Below, piece by piece: positions 1-13,306 of a DNA stretch of 64,000 bases. Under the pieces are notes generated by a model. That model saw nothing but the letters and a program-made list of their open reading frames with translations. It made no database searches and was not told the origin of the DNA. Every line of letters starts with the position of its first letter. Position 1 is the first letter of the stretch. A program made the translations under genes and the position numbers. This DNA comes from Otis tarda (lineage: Eukaryota > Chordata > Aves > Otidiformes > Otididae). Location of the stretch: NCBI GenBank assembly GCA_026413225.1, contig JAPMTP010000086.1, positions 151,216 to 215,215 on the forward strand. The letters run 5' to 3'.

Positions 1-560
1 TAAATGTCTGACGATTGCTCCCACACCAAAAGTGCCAGACACTCAAGCTCTTGCTGCTTATCACTAGCCGTTGACGTCGCATCTACAGCACCACAGACAT
101 TGGGGATCCAAGCTTTCCCACATGAACAGCGCTTCAGCATTTCCCATCAACTGCACAGTGCCGTCCACTGAAAAAATACCCTAAAAATCACGAACGTCGG
201 ACCATTGCTCCCACACCACAACTGCCAGCAACTCAAGCTCTTGCTGCTCCTCAGCGGCCATTCACGCCGGTTCTACAGCACCAGCGACACTGGGGCTTCG
301 GGATTTCCCGGACGAAGAGTGCTTCGACGTTTACCATCAACTGCACGGAAGCGCCAACTGACAAAATACCCTAAAAATCAAGAACGTCAGACGATTGCTC
401 CCACACCAAAAGTGCCAGCAACTCAAGCTCTTGCTGCTCCTCACCGACCGTTGATGCCGTACATACAGCACCACAGACACTGCGGCTCCAGGCTTTCCCT
501 GATGAACACTGCTTCCACGTTTACCATCAACTGCACAAAAGCGCCCACTGAAAAACTACA
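1..560 (+). repeat. Diverged satellite units at the left edge
   Basis: The first three units keep the 190-bp spacing and the main landmarks but differ from the array consensus far more than later units. Examples are CATCAACTGCAC in place of CACCAGCTGCAC, TGCTTATCACTAGCC in place of the usual TGCTCCTCAGCGGCC, and a damaged CCCTG/CAGGG hairpin (CCCACATGAACAGCG). Homogenisation improves to the right. In satellite biology this usually marks the flank of an array, so a boundary may lie just left of the window; that is an inference. Confidence 0.7.
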
Positions 561-1739
561 CTAAATATCACGAACGTGGGACGATTGCTCCCACACCAAA
601 AGTGCCAGCCACTGGAGCTCTTGCTGCTCCTCAGCGGCCATTGGCAGCGCACCTACAGCAGCACAGACATTGGGGCTCCAGGCTTTCCCTGACGAACAGA
701 GCTTCGATGTTTACCACCAGCTGCACGTGGGAGCCCACTGAAAGCACCCCGAAAAATCACGAACGTCAGACGATTGCTCCCACACCAAAAGTGCCAGCCA
801 CTCAAGCTGTTGCTGCTCCTCAGCGGCCATTGGCAGTCCACCTACAGCAGCACAGACATTGGGGCTCCGGGCTTTCCCTAACGAACAGGGCTTCCACGTT
901 TACCACCAGATGCACGATGGGCGCTTACTGAAAAAAAACCCCGAAAAATCATGAACGTCGGACGATTGTACCCACACCAAAAGTGCCAGCAACTCAAGCT
1001 CTTGCTGCTCCTCAGCGGCCATTGGCAGCGCACCTACAGCAACCCAGAGACTGGGGCTCCGAGCTTTCCCTGACTAACAGGGCTTCGACGTTTACCACCA
1101 GCTGCACCAGGGCGCTCACTGAAAAAAAAACCCCGAAAAATCAAGAACGTCGGACCATTGATCCAACACCAAATGTGCCAGCAACTCAAGCTCTTGCTGC
1201 TCCTCAGCAGCCATTGGCAGTGCACCTACAGCACCACAGACATTCGGGCTCCGTGCTATCCCTGAAGAACAGGGCTTCGAAGTTTACCACCAGCTGCACG
1301 CGGGCGCCCACTAAAAAAAACCCCAAAAACACACGAACGTCGGACCATTGCTCCCACACCAAAAGTGCCAGACACTGAAGCTCTTGCTGCTCCTCAGCGG
1401 CCATTGGCAGCGCACCTACAGCACCACAGACACTGGTGCTCCGGTCTTTCCCTGACGAACAGGGCTTCTATGTTTACCACCAGCTGCACGTGGGCGCCCA
1501 CTGAAAAAAAACCCCGAAAAATCACGAACGTCAGACCATTGCTCCCACACCAAAAGGGACAGATATTCAAGCTCTTGCTGCTCCTCAGCGGCCATTGGCA
1601 GTGCACCTACAGCACCAGAGCCATTGGGGCTCCGGGCTTTCCCTGAAGAACAGGGCTTCGACGTTTACCACCAGCTGCACGGGGTCGCCACCTAGAAAAA
1701 AAACTCGAAAAATCACGAACGTCCGACCATTGCTCCCAC

Positions 1740-3760
1740 ACCAAAAGTGCCAGCCACTCAAGCTCTTGCTGCTCCTCAGCGGCCATTGGCAGTGCACCTA
1801 CCGCAGCACAGACATTGGGGCTCCGGGCTTTCCCTGACAAACAGGGCTTCGACGTTTACCACCAGCTGCACCGGGGCGCTCCCTGAAAAAAAACCCCGAA
1901 AAATCACAAACGTTGGACGATTGCTCCCAAACCAAAAGTGCCAGCCACTCAAGCTCTTGCTGCTCCTCAGCAGCCATTGGCAGCGCATCTACAGCAGCAC
2001 AGACATTGGGGCTCCGGGCTTTCCCTGACGAACAGGGCTTCGACGTTTACCACCAGCTGCACCAGGGAGCTCACTGAAAAAAAACCCCAAAAAATCACGA
2101 ACGTCGGACGATTGCTCCCACACCAAAAGTGCCAGCCACTCAAGCTCTTGCTGCTCCTCAGCGGCCATTGGCATTGAACCTACAGCAGCACAGACATTAT
2201 GGCTCCGGGCTTTCCCTGACGAACAGGGCTTCGACGTTTACCACCAGCTGCACGTGGGCGCTCCCGGAAAAAAACCACAAAAAATCACGAACGTCGGACG
2301 ATTTCACCCACACCAAAAGTGCCAGCAAGTCAAGCTCTTGCTGCTCCTCAGCGGCCATTGGCAGCGCACCTACAGCAGCACAGACATTGGGGCTCCGGGC
2401 TTTCGCTGAGGAGCAGGGCTTCGACGTTTGCCACCAGGTTCACGTGGGCGCCCCCTGAAAAAAAAAACCCCGAAAAATCACGAACGTCGGACGATTGCTC
2501 CCACACCAAAAGTGCCAGCCACTCAAGCTCTTGCTGCTCCTCAGCGGCCATTGGCAGCGCACCTACAGCAGCACAGACATTGGGGCTCCGGGCTTTCCCT
2601 GACGAACAGGGCTTCCACGTTTACCACCAGCTGCACCATGGAGCTCACTGAAAAAAACCCCAAAAAATCACGAACGTCGGACGATTGCTCCCACACCAAA
2701 AGTGACAGCCACTCAAGCTCTTGCTGCTCCTCAGCGGCCATTGGCAGCGCACCTACCGCAGCACAGACATTGGGGCTCCGGTCTTTCCCTGACGAACAGG
2801 GCTTCGAAGTTTACCACCAGCTGCACCTTGGAGCTCACTGAAAAAAACCCCGAAAAATCACGAACGTCGGACGATTGCTCCCACAACAAAAGTGCCAGAC
2901 ACTCAAGCTCTTGCTGCTCCTCAGCGGCCATTGGCAGCGCATCTACAGCAGCACAGACATTGGGGCTCCGGGCTTTCCCTGACAAACAGGGCTTCGACGT
3001 TTACCACCAGCTGCACCAGGGAGCTCCCTGAAAAATAACCCCAAAAATCACGAACGTCGGACGATTGCTCTCACACCAAAAGTGCCAGCCACTCAAGCTC
3101 TTGCTGCTCCTCAGCGGTCATTGGCAGCGCACCTAGAGCAGCACAGACATTGGGGCTCCGGGCTTTCCCTGACGAACAGGGCTTCCACGTTTACCACCAG
3201 CTGCACCTGGGCGCCCCCTGACAAAAAACCCCCTAAAAATCACGAACCTTGGACGATTACTCCCACACCAAAAGCGCCAGCCACTCAAGCTCTTGCTGCT
3301 CCTCAGCGGCCATTGTCAGCGCACCTACAGCAGCACAGACATTGGGGCTCCGGGCTTTCCCTGACGAACAGGGCTTCGACGTATACCACCAGCTGCACCA
3401 GGGCACTCACTGAAAAAAAACCCGATAAATCACGAACGTCGGACCATTGCTCCCACACCAAAAGGGCCAGACACTCAAGCTCTTTTTGCTCCTCAGCGGT
3501 CATTGGCTGTGCACGTACAGCACCACAGACAGTGGGGCTCCGGGCTTTCCCTGACGAACAGGGCTTCGACGTTTACCACCAGCTGCACGTGGGCTCTCCC
3601 GGAAAAAAAACCCCAAAAAATCACGAACGTTGGACCATTGCTCCCACACCAAAAGTGCCAGCCACTCAAGCTCTTGCTGCTCCTCAGTGGCCATTGGCAG
3701 CGCGCCTACAGCACCACAGACATTGAGGCTCCGGGCTTTCCCTGACGAACAGGGCTTCCA
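1740..3760 (+). repeat. Long-range repeat, copy 1 (about 5.7-5.9 kb spacing)
   Basis: The order of unit variants here is repeated at about 7460-9670. Shared markers include a unit with GGCATTGAACCTACAGC and ACATTATGGC (about 2170-2210 and 7890-7920) followed by a unit with CGCTGAGGAGCAGGG. The offset is 5719 bp at the left and about 5911 bp further right, because copy 2 holds one extra unit (about 8190-8380) with GACATTGAGGCTCC. The repeat therefore spans about 30-31 satellite units. Confidence 0.75.
2214..2228. other. Conserved short inverted repeat of the satellite unit (one example)
   Basis: CCCTG-ACGAA-CAGGG forms a perfect 5-bp stem with a 5-base loop. It is present once in nearly every unit of the window. 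The loop varies between units (ACGAA, ACAAA, ATGAA, ACTAA, AGGAG) while the arms mostly stay intact. This could reflect selection on a cruciform or a dyad protein-binding site, or shared ancestry of the arms; no function can be read from the sequence alone. Confidence 0.6.
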
Positions 3761-5018
3761 CGTTTACCACCAGCTGCACGTGGGCGCTCCCGGAAAAAAA
3801 ACCCCAAAAAATCACGAACGTCGGACGATTGCTCCCACACCAAAAGTGCCAGCCACTCAAGCTCTTGCTGCTCCTCAGCGGCCATTGGCAGCGCACCTAC
3901 AGCAGCACAGACATTGGGGCTCCGGGCTTTCCCTGACGAACAGGGCTTCGACGTTTACCACCAGCTGCACCATGGAGCTCACTGAAAAAAACCCCAAAAA
4001 ATCACGAACGTCGGACGATTGCTCCCACACCAAAAGTGACAGCCACTCAAGCTCTTGCTGCTCCTCAGCGGTCATTGGCAGCGCACCTACCGCAGCACAG
4101 ACATTGGGGCTCCGGTCTTTCCCTGACGAACAGGGCTTCGACGTTTACCACCAGCTGCACCTGGGCGCCCCCTGACAAAAACCCCCTAAAAATCACGAAC
4201 CTTGGACGATTACTCCCACACCAAAAGCGCCAGCCACTCAAGCTCTTGCTGCTCCTCAGCGGCCATTGTCAGCGCACCTACAGCAGCACAGACATTGGGG
4301 CTCCGGGCTTTCCCTGACGAACAGGGCTTCGACGTATACCACCAGCTGCACCAGGGCACTCACTGAAAAAAAACCCGATAAATCACGAACGTCTGACCAT
4401 TGCTCCCACACCAAAAGTGCCAGACACTCAAGCTCTTGCTGCTCCTCAGCGGTCATTGGCTGTGCACGTACAGCACCACAGACAGTGGGGCTCCGGGCTT
4501 TCCCTGACGAACAGGGCTTCGACGTTTACCACCAGCTGCACGTGGGCTCTCCCGGAAAAAAAACCCCAAAAAATCACGAACGTTGGACCATTGCTCCCAC
4601 ACCAAAAGTGCCAGCCACTCAAGCTCTTGCTGCTCCTCAGTGGCCATTGGCAGCGCGCCTACAGCACCACAGACATTGAGGCTCCGGGCTTTCCCTGACG
4701 AACAGGGCTTCCACGTTTACCACCAGCTGCACGTGGGCGCTCCCGGAAAAAAAACCCCAAAAAATCACGAACGTCGGACGATTGCTCCCACACCAAAAGT
4801 GACAGCCACTCAAGCTCTTGCTGCTCCTCAGCGGCCATTGGCAGCGCACCTACAGCAGCACAGACATTGGGGCTCCGGGCTTTCCCTGACGAACAGGGCT
4901 TCGACGTTTACCACCAGCTGCACCGTGGAGCTCACTGAAAAAAACCCCAAAAAATCACGAACGTCGGACGATTGCTCCCACACCAAAAGTGACAGCCACT
5001 CAAGCTCTTGCTGCTCCT
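3113..5018 (+). repeat. Tandem pair of a 953-bp five-unit repeat
   Basis: Five consecutive units starting near 3113 recur in the same order 953 bp downstream. Markers are the unit with CTTGGACGATTACTCCC (about 3247 and 4200), the following GTATACC unit, the unit with TGTGCACGTACAGCACC and GACAGTGGGG (about 3509 and 4462), and the unit with GCGCGCCTACAGCACC (about 3700 and 4652). Parts of the same series recur near 5370-6060 and 8994-9680. Boundaries are approximate because adjoining units are themselves similar. Confidence 0.75.
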
Positions 5019-7459
5019 CAGCGGCCATTGGCAGCGCACCTACCGCAGCACAGACATTGGGGCTCCGGTCTTTCCCTGACAAACAGGGCTTCGACGTTTA
5101 CCACCAGCTGCACCTTGGAGCTCACTGAAAAAAAACCCGAAAAATCACGAACGTCGGACGATTGCTCCCACAACAAAAGTGCCAGACACTCAAGCTCTTG
5201 CTGCTCCTCAGCGGCCATTGGCAGCGCATCTACAGCAGCACAGACATTGGGGCTCCGGGCTTTCCCTGACAAACAGGGCTTCGACGTTTACCACCAGCTG
5301 CACCAGGGAGCTCCCTGAAAAATAACCCCAAAAAATCACGAACGTCGGACGATTGCTCTCACACCAAAAGTGCCAGCCACTCAAGCTCTTGCTGCTCCTC
5401 AGCGGTCATTGGCAGCGCACCTAGAGCAGCACAGACATTGGGGCTCCGGGCTTTCCCTGACGAACAGGGCTTCCACGTTTACCACCAGCTGCACCTGGGC
5501 GCCCCTGACAAAAACCCCTAAAAATCACGAACCTTGGACGATTACTCCCACACCAAAAGCGCCAGCCACTCAAGCTCTTGCTGCTCCTCAGCGGCCATTG
5601 TCAGCGCACCTACAGCAGCACAGACATTGGGGCTCCGGGCTTTCCCTGACGAACAGGGCTTCGACGTATACCACCAGCTGCACCAGGGCACTCACTGAAA
5701 AAAAACCCGAAAAATCACGAACGTCGGACCATTGCTCCCACACCAAAAGGGCCAGACACTCAAGCTCTTGCTGCTCCTCAGCGGTCATTGGCTGTGCACG
5801 TACAGCACCACAGACAGTGGGGCTCCGGGCTTTCCCTGACGAACAGGGCTTCGACGTTTACCACCAGCTGCACCTTGGAGCTCACTGAAAAAAACCCCGA
5901 AAAATCACGAACGTCGGACGATTGCTCCCACACCAAAAGTGCCAGCCACTCAAGCTCTTGCTGCTCCTCAGTGGCCATTGGCAGCGCGCCTACAGCACCA
6001 CAGACATTGAGGCTCCGGGCTTTCCCTGACGAACAGGGCTTCCACGTTTACCACCAGCTGCACGTGGGCTCTCCCGGAAAAAAACCCCAAAAAATCACGA
6101 ACGTCGGACGATTGCTCCCACACCAAAAGTGCCAGACACTCAAGCTCTTGCTGCTCCTCAGCGGCCATTGGCAGCGCACCTACAGCAGCACAGACATTGG
6201 GGCTCCGGGCTTTCCCTGACGAACAGGGCTTCGACGTTTACCACCAGCTGCACCTGGGCGCTCCCTGAAAAAAAAACTCGAGAAATCACGAACGTTGGAC
6301 GATTGCTCCCACACCAAAAGTGCCAGCCACTCAAGGTCTTGCTGCTCCTCAGCGGCCATTGGCAGCGCACCTATAGCAGCACAGACATTGGGGCTCCGGG
6401 CTTTCCCTGACGAACAGGGCTTAGACGTTTACCACCGTCTACACGTGCGTGCCCACTGAAAAAAAACCCGAAAAATCACGAACGTCGGACGATTGCTCCC
6501 ACACCAAAAGTGCCAGCCACTCAAGCTCTTGCTGCTCCTCAGCGGCCATTGGCAGCGCACCTACAGCAGCACAGACATTGGGGCTCCGGGCTTTCCCTGA
6601 CGAACAGGGCTTCGACGTTTGCCACCAGGTTCACGTGGGCGCCCCCTGAAAAAAAAAACCCCGAAAAATTACGAACTTCGGACGATTGCTCCCACACCAA
6701 AAGTGCCAGCCACTCAAGCTCTTGCTGCTCCTCTGTGGCCATTGGCAGCGCACCTACAGCACCACAGACATTGAGGCTCCGGGCTTTCCCTGACGAACAG
6801 GGCTTCCACGTTTACCACCAGCTGCACGTGGGCGCTCCCGGAAAAAAAAACCCCAAAAAATCACGAACGTCGGACGATTGCTCCCACACCAAAAGTGCCA
6901 GCCACTCAAGCTCTTGCTGCTCCTCAGCGGCCATTGGCAGCGCACCTACAGCAGCACAGACATTGGGGCTCCGGGCTTTCCCTGACGAACAGGGCTTCGA
7001 CGTTTACCACCAGCTGCACCATGGAGCTCACTGAAAAAAACCCCAAAAAATCACGAACGTCGGACGATTGCTCCCACACCAAAAGTGACAGCCACTCAAG
7101 CTCTTGCTGCTCCTCAGCGGCCATTGGCAGCGCACCTACCGCAGCACAGACATTGGGGCTCCGATCTTTCCCTGACGAACAGGGCTTCGACGTTTACCAC
7201 CAGCTGCACCTTGGAGCTCACTGAAAAAAACCCCGAAAAATCACGAACGTCGGACGATTGCTCCCACAACAAAAGTGCCAGACACTCAAGCTCTTGCTGC
7301 TCCTCAGCGGCCATTGGCAGCGCATCTACAGCAGCACAGACATTGGGGCTCCGGGCTTTCCCTGACAAACAGGGCTTCGACGTTTACCACCAGCTGCACC
7401 AGGGAGCTCACTGAAAAATAACCCCAAAAAATCATGAACGTCGGACGATTGTACCCACA

Positions 7460-9670
7460 CCAAAAGTGCCAGCCACTCAAGCTCTTGCTGCTCCTCAGCG
7501 GTCATTGGCAGCGCACCTAGAGCAGCACAGACATTGGGGCTCCGGGCTTTCCCTGACAAACAGGGCTTCGACGTTTACCACCAGCTGCACCGGGGCGCTC
7601 CCTGAAAAAAAACCCCGAAAAATCACGAACGTTGGACGATTGCTCCCAAACCAAAAGTGCCAGCCACTCAAGCTCTTGCTGCTCCTCAGCAGCCATTGGC
7701 AGCGCATCTACAGCAGCACAGACATTGGGGCTCCGGGCTTTCCCTGACGAACAGGGCTTCGACGTTTACCACCAGCTGCACCAGGGAGCTCACTGAAAAA
7801 AAACCCCAAAAAATCACGAACGTCGGACGATTGCTCCCACACCAAAAGTGCCAGCCACTCAAGCTCTTGCTGCTCCTCAGCGGCCATTGGCATTGAACCT
7901 ACAGCAGCACAGACATTATGGCTCCGGGCTTTCCCTGACGAACAGGGCTTCGACGTTTACCACCAGCTGCACGTGGGCGCTCCCGGAAAAAAAACCACAA
8001 AAAATCACGAACGTCGGACGATTTCACCCACACCAAAAGTGCCAGCAAGTCAAGCTCTTGCTGCTCCTCAGCGGCCATTGGCAGCGCACCTACAGCAGCA
8101 CAGACATTGGGGCTCCGGGCTTTCGCTGAGGAGCAGGGCTTCGACGTTTGCCACCAGGTTCACGTGGGCGCCCCCTGAAAAAAAAAACCCCGAAAAATTA
8201 CGAACTTCGGACGATTGCTCCCACACCAAAAGTGCCAGCCACTCAAGCTCTTGCTGCTCCTCTGTGGCCATTGGCAGCGCACCTACAGCACCACAGACAT
8301 TGAGGCTCCGGGCTTTCCCTGACGAACAGGGCTTCCACGTTTACCACCAGCTGCACGTGGGCGCTCCCGGAAAAAAAACCCCAAAAAATCACGAACGTCG
8401 GACGATTGCTCCCACACCAAAAGTGCCAGCCACTCAAGCTCTTGCTGCTCCTCAGCGGCCATTGGCAGCGCACCTACAGCAGCACAGACATTGGGGCTCC
8501 GGGCTTTCCCTGACGAACAGGGCTTCGACGTTTACCACCAGCTGCACCATGGAGCTCACTGAAAAAAACCCCAAAAAATCACGAACGTCGGACGATTGCT
8601 CCCACACCAAAAGTGACAGCCACTCAAGCTCTTGCTGCTCCTCAGCGGCCATTGGCAGCGCACCTACCGCAGCACAGACATTGGGGCTCCGATCTTTCCC
8701 TGACGAACAGGGCTTCGACGTTTACCACCAGCTGCACCTTGGAGCTCACTGAAAAAAACCCCGAAAAATCACGAACGTCGGACGATTGCTCCCACAACAA
8801 AAGTGCCAGACACTCAAGCTCTTGCTGCTCCTCAGCGGCCATTGGCAGCGCATCTACAGCAGCACAGACATTGGGGCTCCGGGCTTTCCCTGACAAACAG
8901 GGCTTCGACGTTTACCACCAGCTGCACCAGGGAGCTCACTGAAAAATAACCCCAAAAAATCATGAACGTCGGACGATTGCTCTCACACCAAAAGTGCCAG
9001 CCACTCAAGCTCTTGCTGCTCCTCAGCGGTCATTGGCAGCGCACCTAGAGCAGCACAGACATTGGGGCTCCGGGCTTTCCCTGACGAACAGGGCTTCCAC
9101 GTTTACCACCAGCTGCACCTGGGCGCCCCCTGACAAAAACCCCCTAAAAATCACGAACCTTGGACGATTACTCCCACACCAAAAGCGCCAGCCACTCAAG
9201 CTCTTGCTGCTCCTCAGCGGCCATTGTCAGCGCACCTACAGCAGCACAGACATTGGGGCTCCGGGCTTTCCCTGACGAACAGGGCTTCGACGTATACCAC
9301 CAGCTGCACCAGGGCACTCACTGAAAAAAAACCCGATAAATCACGAACGTCGGACCATTGCTCCCACACCAAAAGGGCCAGACACTCAAGCTCTTTTGCT
9401 CCTCAGCGGTCATTGGCTGTGCACGTACAGCACCACAGACAGTGGGGCTCCGGGCTTTCCCTGACGAACAGGGCTTCGACGTTTACCACCAGCTGCACGT
9501 GGGCTCTCCCGGAAAAAAAACCCCAAAAAATCACGAACGTTGGACCATTGCTCCCACACCAAAAGTGCCAGCCACTCAAGCTCTTGCTGCTCCTCAGTGG
9601 CCATTGGCAGCGCGCCTACAGCACCACAGACATTGAGGCTCCGGGCTTTCCCTGACGAACAGGGCTTCCA
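7460..9670 (+). repeat. Long-range repeat, copy 2
   Basis: Second copy of the unit series at about 1740-3760, with one additional unit inserted at about 8190-8380. The unit types otherwise follow the same order, down to the unit with CTAGAGCAGCACAG (about 3132 in copy 1 and 9045 here). The single extra unit is what unequal exchange between misaligned units would give. Confidence 0.75.
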
Positions 9671-12600
9671 CGTTTACCACCAGCTGCACGTGGGCTCTCC
9701 CGGAAAAAAACCCCAAAAAATCACGAACGTCGGACGATTGCTCCCACACCAAAAGTGCCAGACACTCAAGCTCTTGCTGCTCCTCAGCGGCCATTGGCAG
9801 CGCACCTACAGCAGCACAGACATTGGGGCTCCGGGCTTTCCCTGACGAACAGGGCTTCGACGTTTACCACCAGCTGCACGTGGGCTCTCCCGGAAAAAAA
9901 ACCCCAAAAAATCACGAACGTTGGACCATTGCTCCCACACCAAAAGTGCCAGCCACTCAAGCTCTTGCTGCTCCTCAGTGGCCATTGGCAGCGCGCCTAC
10001 AGCACCACAGACATTGGGGCTCCGGGCTTTCCCTGACGAACAGGGCTTCCATGTTTACCACCAGCTGCACCATGGAGCTCACTGAAAAAAACCCCGAAAA
10101 ATCACGAACGTCGGACGATTGCTCCCACACCAAAAGTGCCAGCCACTCAAGCTCTTGCTGCTCCTAGGTGGCCATTGGCAGTGCACCTACAGCAGCACAG
10201 ACATTGGGGCTCCGGGCTTTCCCTGACGAACAGGGCTTCGACGTTTACCACCAGCTGCACCTGGGCGCCCCCTGAAAAAAAAACTCGAGAAATCACGAAC
10301 GTTGGACGATTACTCCCACACCAAAAGTGCCAGCCACTCAAGGTCTTGCTGCTCCTCAGCGGCCATTGGCAGCGCACCTATAGCAGCACAGACATTGGGG
10401 CTCCGGGCTTTCCCTGACGAACAGGGCTTAGACGTTTACCACCGTCTACACGTGCGTACCCACTGAAAACAAACCCGAATAATCACGAATGTTGGACAAT
10501 TGCTCCCACACCAAAAGTGCCAGCCACTCAAGCTCTTGCTGCTCCTCAACGGCCATTGGTAACGCACGTACAGCAGCACAGACACTGGGGCTCCGGGCTT
10601 TCCCTGACAAACAGGGCTTCGACGTTTACCACCAGCTGCACCATGGAGCTCACTGAAAAAAACCCTGAAAAATCACGAACGTCGGACGATTGCTCCCACA
10701 CCAAAAGTGCCAGCCACTCAAGCTCTTGCTGCTCCTCAGCAGCCATTGGCAGCGCACCTACCGCAGCACAGACATTGGGGCTCCGGGCTTTCCCTGACAA
10801 ACAGGGCTTCGACGTTTACCACCAGCTGCACCATGGAGCTCACTGAAAAAAACCCCGAAAAATCACGAACGTCGGACAGTTGCTCCCACACAAAAAGTGC
10901 CAGCCACTCAAGCTCTTGCTGATCCTCAGCGGCCATTGGCAGCGCACCTACAGCAGCACAGACATTGGGGCTCCGGGCTTTCCCTGAGGAGCAGGGCTTC
11001 GACGTTTGCCACCAGGTGCACGTGGGCGCCCCCGGACAAAAAAAACCCCGAAAAATTACGAACTTCGGACGATTGTACCCACACCAAAAGTGCCAGCCAC
11101 TCAAGCTCTTGCTGCTCCTCAGCGGCCATTGGCAGCGCATCTACAGCAGCACAGACATTGGGGCTCCGGGCTTTCCCTGACAAACAGGGCTTCGACGTTT
11201 ACCACCAGCTGCACCAGGGCGCTCCCTGAAAAAAAACCCCGAAAAATCACGAACGTTGGACGATTGCTCCCAAACCAAAAGTGCCAGACACTCAAGCTCT
11301 TGCTGATACTCAGCGGCCATTGGCAGCGCATCTACAGCAGCACAGACATTGGGGCTCCGGGCTTTCCCTGACGAACAGGGCTTCGATGTTTACCACCAGC
11401 TGCACCAGGGAGCTCACTGAAAAAAAACCCCAAAAAATCACGAACGTCGGACGATTGCTCCCACACCAAAAGTGCCAGCCACTCAAGCTCTTGCTGCTCC
11501 TCAGCGGCCATTGGCATTGAACCTACAGCAGCACAGACATTATGGCTCCGGGCTTTCCCTGACGAACAGGGCTTCGACGTTTACCACCAGCTGCACGTGG
11601 GCGCTCCCGGAAAAAAAACCACAAAAAATCACGAACGTCGGACGATTTCACCCACACCAAAAGTGCCAGCCACTCAAGCTCTTGCTGCTCCTCAGCGGCC
11701 ATTGGCAGCGCACCTACAGCAGCACAGACATTGGGGCTCCGGGCTTTCGCTGAGGAGCAGGGCTTCGACGTTTGCCACCAGGTTCACGTGGGCGCCCCCT
11801 GAAAAAAAAAACCCCGAAAAATTACGAACTTCGGACGATTGTACCCACACCAAAAGTGCCAGCCACTCAAGCTCTTGCTGCTCCTCAGCGGCCATTGGCA
11901 GCGCACCTACAGCACCACAGACACTGAGGCTCCGGGCTTTCCCTGACGAACAGGGCTTCGACGTATACCACCAGCTCTACCAGGGCGCTCACTAAAAAAA
12001 ACCCCAATAAATCACGAACGTCGGACCATTGCTCCCACACCAAAAGGGCCAGACACTCAAGCTCTTTTTGCTCCTCAGCGGTCATTCACAGTGCACCTAC
12101 AGCAGCACAGACATTGGGGTCCGGGCTTTCCCTGAGGAGCAGGGCTTCGACGTCTGCCACCAGGTGCACCGGGGCGCTCACTGAAAAAAAAAACCCCTTA
12201 AAAATTACGAACTTCGGACGATTGTACCCACACCAAAAGTGCCAGCCACTCAAGCTCTTGCTGCTCCTCAGCGGCCATTGGCAGCGCACCTACAGCAGCA
12301 CAGACATTGGGGCTCCGGCCTTTCCCTGAGGAGCAGGGCTTCAACGTTTGCCACCAGGTGCACCTGGGCGCCCCCTAAAAAAAACCCCAAAATATCACAA
12401 ACGTCGGACGATTGCTCCCACACCAAAAGTGCCAGCCACTCAAGCTCTTGCTGCTCCTCAGCGGCCACTGGAAGCGCACCTACAGCAGCACAGACATTGG
12501 GGCTCCGGGCTTTCCCTGACGAACAGGGCTTCGACCTTGCCACCAGCTGCACGTGGGCGCACCCTGAAAAAAAACAACAAAAAATCACGAACGTCAGACC

Positions 12601-12764
12601 ATTGCTCCCACACCAAAAGTGCCAGCCACTCAAGCTCTTGCTGCTCCTCAGTGGCCATTGGTAGCGCACCTAGAGCACCACAGACATTGGGGCTCCGGGC
12701 TTTCCCTGACGAACAGGGCTTCCACGTTTACCACCGTCTACACGTGGGGGCCCACTGAAAACAA

Positions 12765-12781
12765 CCCCGAATAATCACGAA
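12765..12781 (-). other. CENP-B-box-like motif with one extra base (example)
   Basis: On the minus strand this reads TTCGTGATTATTCGGGG. The mammalian CENP-B box core is TTCG, four free bases, A, two free bases, CGGG. Here the A and CGGG each lie one base further from TTCG. Most satellite units carry a variant (TTCGTGATTTTTCGGGG) that also lacks the A. I see no exact box in the window. Birds are not known to use CENP-B, so this may be chance. Confidence 0.3.
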
Positions 12782-13301
12782 CGTCAGACGATTGCTCCCA
12801 CACCAAAAGTGCCAGCCACTCAAGCTCTTGCTGCTCCTCAGCGGCCACTGGCAGCGCACCTACAGCAGCACAGACATTGGGGCTCCGGGCTTTCCCTGAC
12901 GAACAGGGCTTCGACGTTTACCACCAGCTGCACGTGGTCGCCCCCTGAAAAAAAAACTCGAAAAATCACGAACGTCGGAAGATTGCTCCCACACCAAAAG
13001 TGCCAGCCACTCAAGCTCTTGCTGCTCCTCAGCGGCCATTGGCAGTGCACCTACAGCAGCACAGACATTGGGGCTCTGGGCTTTCCCTGACGAACAGGGC
13101 TTCGACGTTTACCACCAGCTACACGTGGGAGGCCCCTGAAAAAAAACCCGGAAAAATCATGAACGTCGGACCATTGCTCCCACACCAAAAGTGCCAGCCA
13201 CTCAAGCTCTTGCTGCTCCTCAGCGGCCATTGGCATTGCACCTACAGCAGCACAGACATTGGGGCTCCGGGCTTTCCCTGACGAACAGGGCTTAGACGTT
13301 T

Positions 13302-13306
13302 ACCAC
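13302..13306. repeat. Target-site duplication, left, LTR copy 1
   Basis: ACCAC directly before the TG terminus. The uninterrupted unit reads TTTACCACCAGCTGCAC, so the insertion duplicated these five bases. Confidence 0.85.

Larger units (their letters stand above)
1..13306 (+). repeat. 190-bp satellite array, forward block A (about 70 units)
   Basis: Seen directly: an uninterrupted head-to-tail array with a period of 190-191 bp. Each unit carries GCCACTCAAGCTCTTGC, GCGGCCATTGGC (with a HaeIII GGCC site), ACAGACATTGGGG, CCCTGACGAACAGGG and ACCAGCTGCAC (PvuII site), and ends in CTGA followed by an A-run. Units fall into recurring types, for example CACGTGGGCGCC, CACCAGGGCGCTC, CACCATGGAGCTC or CACCTTGGAGCTC after the PvuII site, and GGACGATTG versus GGACCATTG. 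The order of types repeats over longer distances, so the block has higher-order structure. No gene-like, RNA or unrelated sequence was found inside it. A centromeric or pericentromeric role is inferred from unit length and homogeneity only. Confidence 0.95.

Noticed and set aside
7973..8752. Open frame of 259 codons on the plus strand, and dozens of others of 60-250 codons on both strands.
   Set aside because: They are translations of the satellite unit. The period (190-191 bp) is not a multiple of three, so successive units are read in different frames; length depends mainly on whether the TGA before the A-run is present or changed to CGG. There is no codon conservation, domain or start context.
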